This document shows, piece by piece, positions 6,518 through 9,111 of a stretch of 9,111 bases of DNA. The notes beneath the pieces are model-generated. The model had not been told where the DNA came from, did not search any database, and worked only from the letters and a program-made list of their open reading frames with translations. Position numbers and translations under genes: made by a program. Source of the stretch: Bacteroidales bacterium UBA4459. Lineage in GTDB: Bacteria; Bacteroidota; Bacteroidia; Bacteroidales; F082. The DNA is taken from the NCBI GenBank assembly GCA_002389465.1, contig DGOT01000276.1, positions 1 to 9,111 on the forward strand, read 5' to 3'. The number at the start of each line of letters is the position of its first letter. The stretch's first letter is position 1.

Positions 6518-8104
6518 TTAGTTAAGAGCAAACTTGATAGGAATATTGTAACTGACGCGAACTGGTTCTCCGTCCTGAAGACCCGGATCCCAGTCAGGCA
6601 TATTACTTATCACCCGTACAGCTTCTGCATCGCATGCTTCACCAATGCCACGGAGTACCTTCACATTATTTACTTTGCCGGTTTTCTCAATTACAAAACT
6701 GATAAAAACTTTTCCGTGAACACCATCTTTTTTTGCCTGCTCAGGGTACGTAATGTGCTCAGATAAGTAGCTCATCAGGGCTTTTACTCCCCCGGGAAAT
6801 TCGGGCATTACATCAACTAAAGTGTAAACCGAATCCGTGTCATCAATTACATAAGTACGTGTTAACTTGTGTTCTGACTTATTCAAGCTAAACTTAACGG
6901 GTAAATTATAGCTAACTCTCACTGCCTCACCGTGCTGGTATCCCGGAGTCCAGTCGGGCATTTCACTAACCACACGCAGCGCTTCTTCATCGCAACCCCC
7001 GCCTATACCTCTCAGTACTTTGGCACTATCCACAGAACCGTCTTTCTCTATAATAAAATTGATAAAAACGCGTCCTTCAACACCTTGATTTTTGGCATTT
7101 TCAGGATAATGAATGTTGGTGGACAAATAACTCATCAGCCCTTCCATGCCACCCGGAAATTCAGGATATACCTCTACTTCCGTAAAAACCTTGTTGGCTT
7201 CAGTATTTTCTTTGTCTGGACTTGAGCAGGCAAAGAAAACCACTGCAAACAGGGCGGTGATTAACAGTACGCCCAACCCGAAACGGAGCGGGCGTTTTGG
7301 TTTTTTCATCATATGTAACCTCCTTTTTAAAAGTGAATAACTAAAATTATGTGTCAATATATCTGTCGGTATAATTCCGGAGTGTTGTATCAATAAAGAA
7401 TGATACGTTGCAAACACCGAATTGCCTGAAATCATACTCCTGTCAGCCAGATACTCATGATTATCTTTAATCCTATTGCGCAGCAGATAAACAAGCGGGT
7501 TGAACCATTGGAAAATAATCAGCACCTCGGTCAGGAGCAGGTCAAATGTGTGGCGCTGCGATATGTGCACTTGTTCGTGGGCTACAATCTTCTGGAGGTC
7601 ATCGCTTTTCAGGAGTTCAGGATCAATAAATATCCATGTTAAAAACGAGTGGGTGGGGGAGTCGGGTACTAAAACGAAGGTGACTCCAAATTTTTTTAGT
7701 TGAACGGACTTACGGATAAGTACAGCAATCCGGATCAATCGAAACAAAAACCTTGAAATCAGAAAAACAACTCCTGAGAGATAGATAATCAGCAGCAGCA
7801 TGCCCATCTGGTAGTCACCTAAAAACGACCCTGACCGGCTACCTGCCCTTATCACAACTTCTTCCAGGGTATAAACGGTTAGTTGTGTGTTCATGTTCAT
7901 ATCGGGCAGGACAGGAGTGTAAGAAATCAGTTGAGAGGCCGTAAAGCTGAAAAACGGAAGAAAGAGTGCCAAAACCACAGTGAGTAACAGATAGAATCTG
8001 TTGAAACGAAAATAGGCTTCTCTCCTTAAGAATAACTCGTAACCGGTATATAATACCGATATGATCAGTGTTGATTTTAGCAGATGCAGGATGAGAGAAC
8101 TCAT
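6518..8104 (-). CDS. BlaR1/MecR1-type M56 metalloprotease with two tandem TonB C-terminal domains
   Basis: This 528-aa membrane protein is the likely signal receptor of the module. Predicted membrane helices lie at about 4-26, 36-56, 101-121 and 275-293. Between the third and fourth is the cytoplasmic M56 gluzincin domain with zinc motif HEQVH (176-180) and downstream HEYLAD (216-221), whose Glu217 would be the third zinc ligand. After the last helix come two copies of a TonB C-terminal domain, about 306-408 and 426-528, each with 'PEFPGG...L..YLS..I.YP..AK..GV.G.VF..F.IEK.G.V...KVLRGIG..CD.EA.RV.S.MPDW.PG'. BlaR1 and MecR1 carry a penicillin-binding sensor in this position; here it is absent, so beta-lactam sensing cannot be assumed. 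The gene starts 9 nt after blaI stops and is surely co-transcribed with it. In the BlaR1 model the activated protease causes cleavage of BlaI. What this protein senses is unknown. Confidence 0.93.
   Translation of the reverse strand: MSSLILHLLKSTLIISVLYTGYELFLRREAYFRFNRFYLLLTVVLALFLPFFSFTASQLISYTPVLPDMNMNTQLTVYTLEEVVIRAGSRSGSFLGDYQMGMLLLIIYLSGVVFLISRFLFRLIRIAVLIRKSVQLKKFGVTFVLVPDSPTHSFLTWIFIDPELLKSDDLQKIVAHEQVHISQRHTFDLLLTEVLIIFQWFNPLVYLLRNRIKDNHEYLADRSMISGNSVFATYHSLLIQHSGIIPTDILTHNFSYSLLKRRLHMMKKPKRPLRFGLGVLLITALFAVVFFACSSPDKENTEANKVFTEVEVYPEFPGGMEGLMSYLSTNIHYPENAKNQGVEGRVFINFIIEKDGSVDSAKVLRGIGGGCDEEALRVVSEMPDWTPGYQHGEAVRVSYNLPVKFSLNKSEHKLTRTYVIDDTDSVYTLVDVMPEFPGGVKALMSYLSEHITYPEQAKKDGVHGKVFISFVIEKTGKVNNVKVLRGIGEACDAEAVRVISNMPDWDPGLQDGEPVRVSYNIPIKFALN
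6521..7189 (-). repeat. Intragenic duplication encoding the two TonB_C domains
   Basis: Codons for residues 306-408 (7189-6881) and 426-528 (6829-6521) encode two closely similar domains, offset by 120 codons. Shared stretches include PEFPGG, MSYLS, KVLRGIG, MPDW and VRVSYN, and a cysteine at matching positions (C371 and C491). The DNA has diverged at many synonymous sites, so the duplication is not recent. Confidence 0.85.
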
Positions 8105-8113
8105 GTTGTTGTG

Positions 8114-8488
8114 TTATTTTTTCTTTTGTTCAATTTTTTCGTCAATTAATTTCTTAATCTCTTCCAACTCCTCCAGGCTGAGGTCTTGTTCTTTAGTAAA
8201 AAAAGAAGTCAGGGCCATGTATGAATCTCCAAAATAGCTTGACAGTACTCTTTTGAAATATGTTCTCCTGTATTCTTTTTTGGAAACAAGTGGGTAGTAT
8301 TCATGGGCTTTTCCGTGTGCGCTGTATCCAACAAACCCTTTCTTTTCCAATATTCTTACAATAGTGGAAATTGTGTTGTAGGCAGACTTCGGTTCAGGTA
8401 ACTTGTCGAGGATATCCCGCACATATCCTTGTTCCAGATCCCACAATACCTGCATCACCTGCTCTTCTGCTCTTGTTAGTTGTTTCAT
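8114..8488 (-). CDS. BlaI/MecI/CopY-family transcriptional repressor
   Basis: This 124-aa protein has the usual length and layout of BlaI. A winged-helix DNA-binding domain occupies about residues 1-70 (LTRAEEQVMQVLWDLEQGYVRDIL, then recognition-helix region SAYNTISTIVRILEKKGFV and wing YSAHGKAHEYYPLVS). A helical dimerisation tail ends in a Lys-rich C-terminus. The tail aligns with the region of staphylococcal BlaI around its proteolytic site: FTKEQDL (97-103) matches BlaI F-A-K-N-E-E-L starting at F102, so F96-F97 is the equivalent bond. It is the first gene of a two-gene operon with the M56 protease. It probably represses its own promoter through the palindromes at 8506-8523 and 8566-8583. 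I give no gene symbol because the target need not be a beta-lactamase; none is in the window. Confidence 0.95.
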   Translation of the reverse strand: MKQLTRAEEQVMQVLWDLEQGYVRDILDKLPEPKSAYNTISTIVRILEKKGFVGYSAHGKAHEYYPLVSKKEYRRTYFKRVLSSYFGDSYMALTSFFTKEQDLSLEELEEIKKLIDEKIEQKKK

Positions 8489-8505
8489 TCCGGATTTTAT
8501 TAGTA

Positions 8506-8523
8506 TAACTAAAGATTTAGTTA
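8506..8523. promoter_or_regulatory. Putative BlaI operator O1, TAACTAAA-GA-TTTAGTTA
   Basis: A perfect 18-bp palindrome lies 17 bp upstream of the blaI start codon and directly downstream of the predicted -7 box, so it should cover the transcription start. A further half-site, TTAGT at 8500-8504, makes an overlapping inverted pair with the left arm. BlaI-family repressors bind short palindromes near their own promoter, which fits this position. Confidence 0.75.
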
Positions 8524-8530
8524 ATTATTG

Positions 8531-8560
8531 CAAAGAAAGGAAAAAAATGTCGGGTGTCAA
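8531..8560 (-). promoter_or_regulatory. Promoter of the blaI-blaR1-like operon
   Basis: On the minus strand TTG (8560-8558) is followed after 19 nt by TTTCTTTG (8538-8531), one base off the -7 consensus TAnnTTTG, at canonical spacing. Transcription would start near 8525, at the edge of palindrome O1. O2 lies just upstream of the -33 element, so the promoter is bracketed by the two sites. Confidence 0.6.
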
Positions 8561-8565
8561 GGAAT

Positions 8566-8583
8566 TAACTAAGAAATTAGTTA
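8566..8583. promoter_or_regulatory. Putative BlaI operator O2, TAACTAA-GAAA-TTAGTTA
   Basis: This 18-bp palindrome extends by one more matching pair to 8565-8584. It has the same arms as O1, and its centre is 60 bp away, close to six helical turns. It lies upstream of the blaI -33 element and also upstream of the divergent gdhA promoters, so a repressor bound here could touch both. Confidence 0.72.
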
Positions 8584-8589
8584 ACTATT

Positions 8590-8609
8590 TAGAAATAAAA
8601 AAATTTCTA
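8590..8609. repeat. AT-rich inverted repeat TAGAAAT-N6-ATTTCTA
   Basis: Seven-base arms around an A6 centre, just upstream of the first gdhA -7 box. Its sequence differs from the BlaI-type palindromes. It may be a separate regulator site, an A-tract bend or upstream promoter element, or chance in AT-rich DNA. Confidence 0.35.
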
Positions 8610-8625
8610 TTTATTTTTAAACAAT

Positions 8626-8657
8626 TACTTTTGCATTCGGAAATAAGTATACTTTTG
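8626..8657 (+). promoter_or_regulatory. Two tandem -7 boxes for gdhA
   Basis: TACTTTTG occurs at 8626-8633 and again at 8650-8657, each an exact TAnnTTTG match and each followed by CATT, giving a 12-bp direct repeat with a 24-bp period. The first has a near -33 element (TTTC at 8604-8607, 18-nt gap). The second has TTTG at 8630-8633 with a short 16-nt gap. They would give leaders of roughly 60-85 nt before the ATG at 8723. Confidence 0.55.
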
Positions 8658-8659
8658 CA

Positions 8660-8677
8660 TTGTTAATTTATTAACAA
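8660..8677. promoter_or_regulatory. 18-bp palindrome at the gdhA transcription start
   Basis: TTGTTAAT-TT-ATTAACAA is a perfect palindrome with 8-bp arms beginning 3 nt after the second -7 box, where transcription should start. That position suits an operator or a 5' mRNA hairpin. Its arms differ from AACTAA/TTAGTT, so it is probably read by another regulator. Confidence 0.45.
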
Positions 8678-8722
8678 CATACGATTAAAAACATAAAACG
8701 TTCACAATTAAACTAATAGAAC

Positions 8723-9111
8723 ATGGACTTAAATAAAATAATGAACGACCTGGAAAAGAAACATCCGGGTGAAAACGAGTACTTGCAGGCAGTGCGCGAA
8801 GTGCTCGAATCAATCGAAGAGGTAGTGAATGAAAATCCGCATTTTCAAACGGCTGGAATTATTGAACGTATCGTTGAACCCGACCGGGTGTTGATGTTTA
8901 AGGTGCCTTGGGTGAGTGACGATGGAAACGTGGAAGTGAACCTCGGTTACCGTGTGCAGTTCAATAATGCCATTGGTCCGTATAAAGGTGGTTTAAGGTT
9001 TCACCCCAGTGTGAACCTGAGCATCCTGAAATTCCTGGGATTTGAGCAAATTTTCAAAAATTCTCTGACAACCCTTCCCATGGGTGGGGGCAAAGGCGGA
9101 TCTGATTTTAA
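8723..9111 (+). CDS. gdhA: NADP-type glutamate dehydrogenase, 5' part (cut by window end)
   Basis: The first 129 codons are present. The protein would catalyse reductive amination of 2-oxoglutarate with ammonia to glutamate (or the reverse) in the cytoplasm. The visible part is the start of the substrate-binding domain of the hexameric class I enzyme. It has NAIGPYKGGLRFHPSVNLS followed by LKFLGFEQIFKNSLTTLPMGGGKGGSDF, nearly identical to the E. coli-type GdhA motif, including the substrate-binding lysines. The full enzyme is usually about 445-450 aa, so about 70% is missing beyond the edge. The ATG at 8723 gives the family-typical N-terminus; a second in-frame ATG at 8741 is possible but shorter than usual. 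It is transcribed divergently from blaI across a 234-bp regulatory region. Cofactor preference (NADP) is inferred from overall likeness. Confidence 0.97.
   Translation, partial: MDLNKIMNDLEKKHPGENEYLQAVREVLESIEEVVNENPHFQTAGIIERIVEPDRVLMFKVPWVSDDGNVEVNLGYRVQFNNAIGPYKGGLRFHPSVNLSILKFLGFEQIFKNSLTTLPMGGGKGGSDF

Noticed and set aside
6518..8488. blaI-blaR1 module as a beta-lactam resistance locus
   Set aside because: There is no beta-lactamase or PBP gene in the window and the receptor lacks a penicillin-binding domain.
8403..8666. 87-aa plus-strand ORF across the blaI start and the blaI-gdhA regulatory region
   Set aside because: It runs antisense through blaI and then through the palindromes and promoter boxes; the protein is unlike any family I know.
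1..9111. CRISPR array, tRNA/rRNA genes, insertion sequence or prophage
   Set aside because: No regularly spaced identical repeats, cloverleaf-like sequence, transposase motif or phage protein was seen; the repeats present are short and local.

Overview
The window looks like chromosome from a member of the Bacteroidota, probably a free-living or anaerobic Bacteroidales/Marinilabiliales-type lineage; the species cannot be named from this stretch. The case rests on three things. Several genes have the phylum's -7 promoter motif TAnnTTTG and no clear Shine-Dalgarno sequence. There is a five-LysM plus periplasmic-binding-protein fusion. There is also a BlaI/M56 pair whose membrane protein ends in TonB C-terminal domains.

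Layout. Bases 1-530 are AT-rich and poorly organised: an unrecognised 97-aa ORF that may be cut by the window edge, then a short fragment resembling the C-terminal strands of an exported protein (possibly a gene remnant). Next come a small exported DUF2780-like protein (591-1034, +) with a strong intrinsic terminator, and a convergent membrane-anchored lipocalin-like protein (1108-1578, -). guaA (GMP synthase, 1685-3214, +) follows, with a -7 box so close to its ATG that the mRNA may be leaderless. After a 179-bp spacer with small repeats and a hairpin lies a two-gene envelope operon (+): the LysM/PBP1-like protein (3394-5790) and a MORN-repeat lipoprotein (5801-6442). Converging on it from the minus strand is a blaI-blaR1-like operon (8488 to 6518) ending in an intrinsic terminator whose U-tract overlaps the MORN gene's stop codon. 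Divergent from blaI is the 5' part of gdhA (8723 to the edge, +), NADP-type hexameric glutamate dehydrogenase.

How the parts work together. The clearest system is the BlaI/M56 module. It has a winged-helix repressor, a four-TM zinc metalloprotease (HEQVH...HEYLAD) with two tandem TonB_C domains where BlaR1 has its penicillin-sensing domain, and a set of 18-bp palindromes of form AACTAA-N4-TTAGTT. Two palindromes flank the blaI promoter with centres 60 bp apart; a third lies beyond the 3' end of the blaR1-like gene. This suggests an autoregulated proteolytic signalling circuit that responds to an unknown envelope signal. The LysM protein and MORN lipoprotein are probably envelope-associated partners. 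guaA and gdhA are housekeeping genes of purine and nitrogen metabolism. I saw no tRNA, rRNA, CRISPR array, insertion sequence or phage gene.
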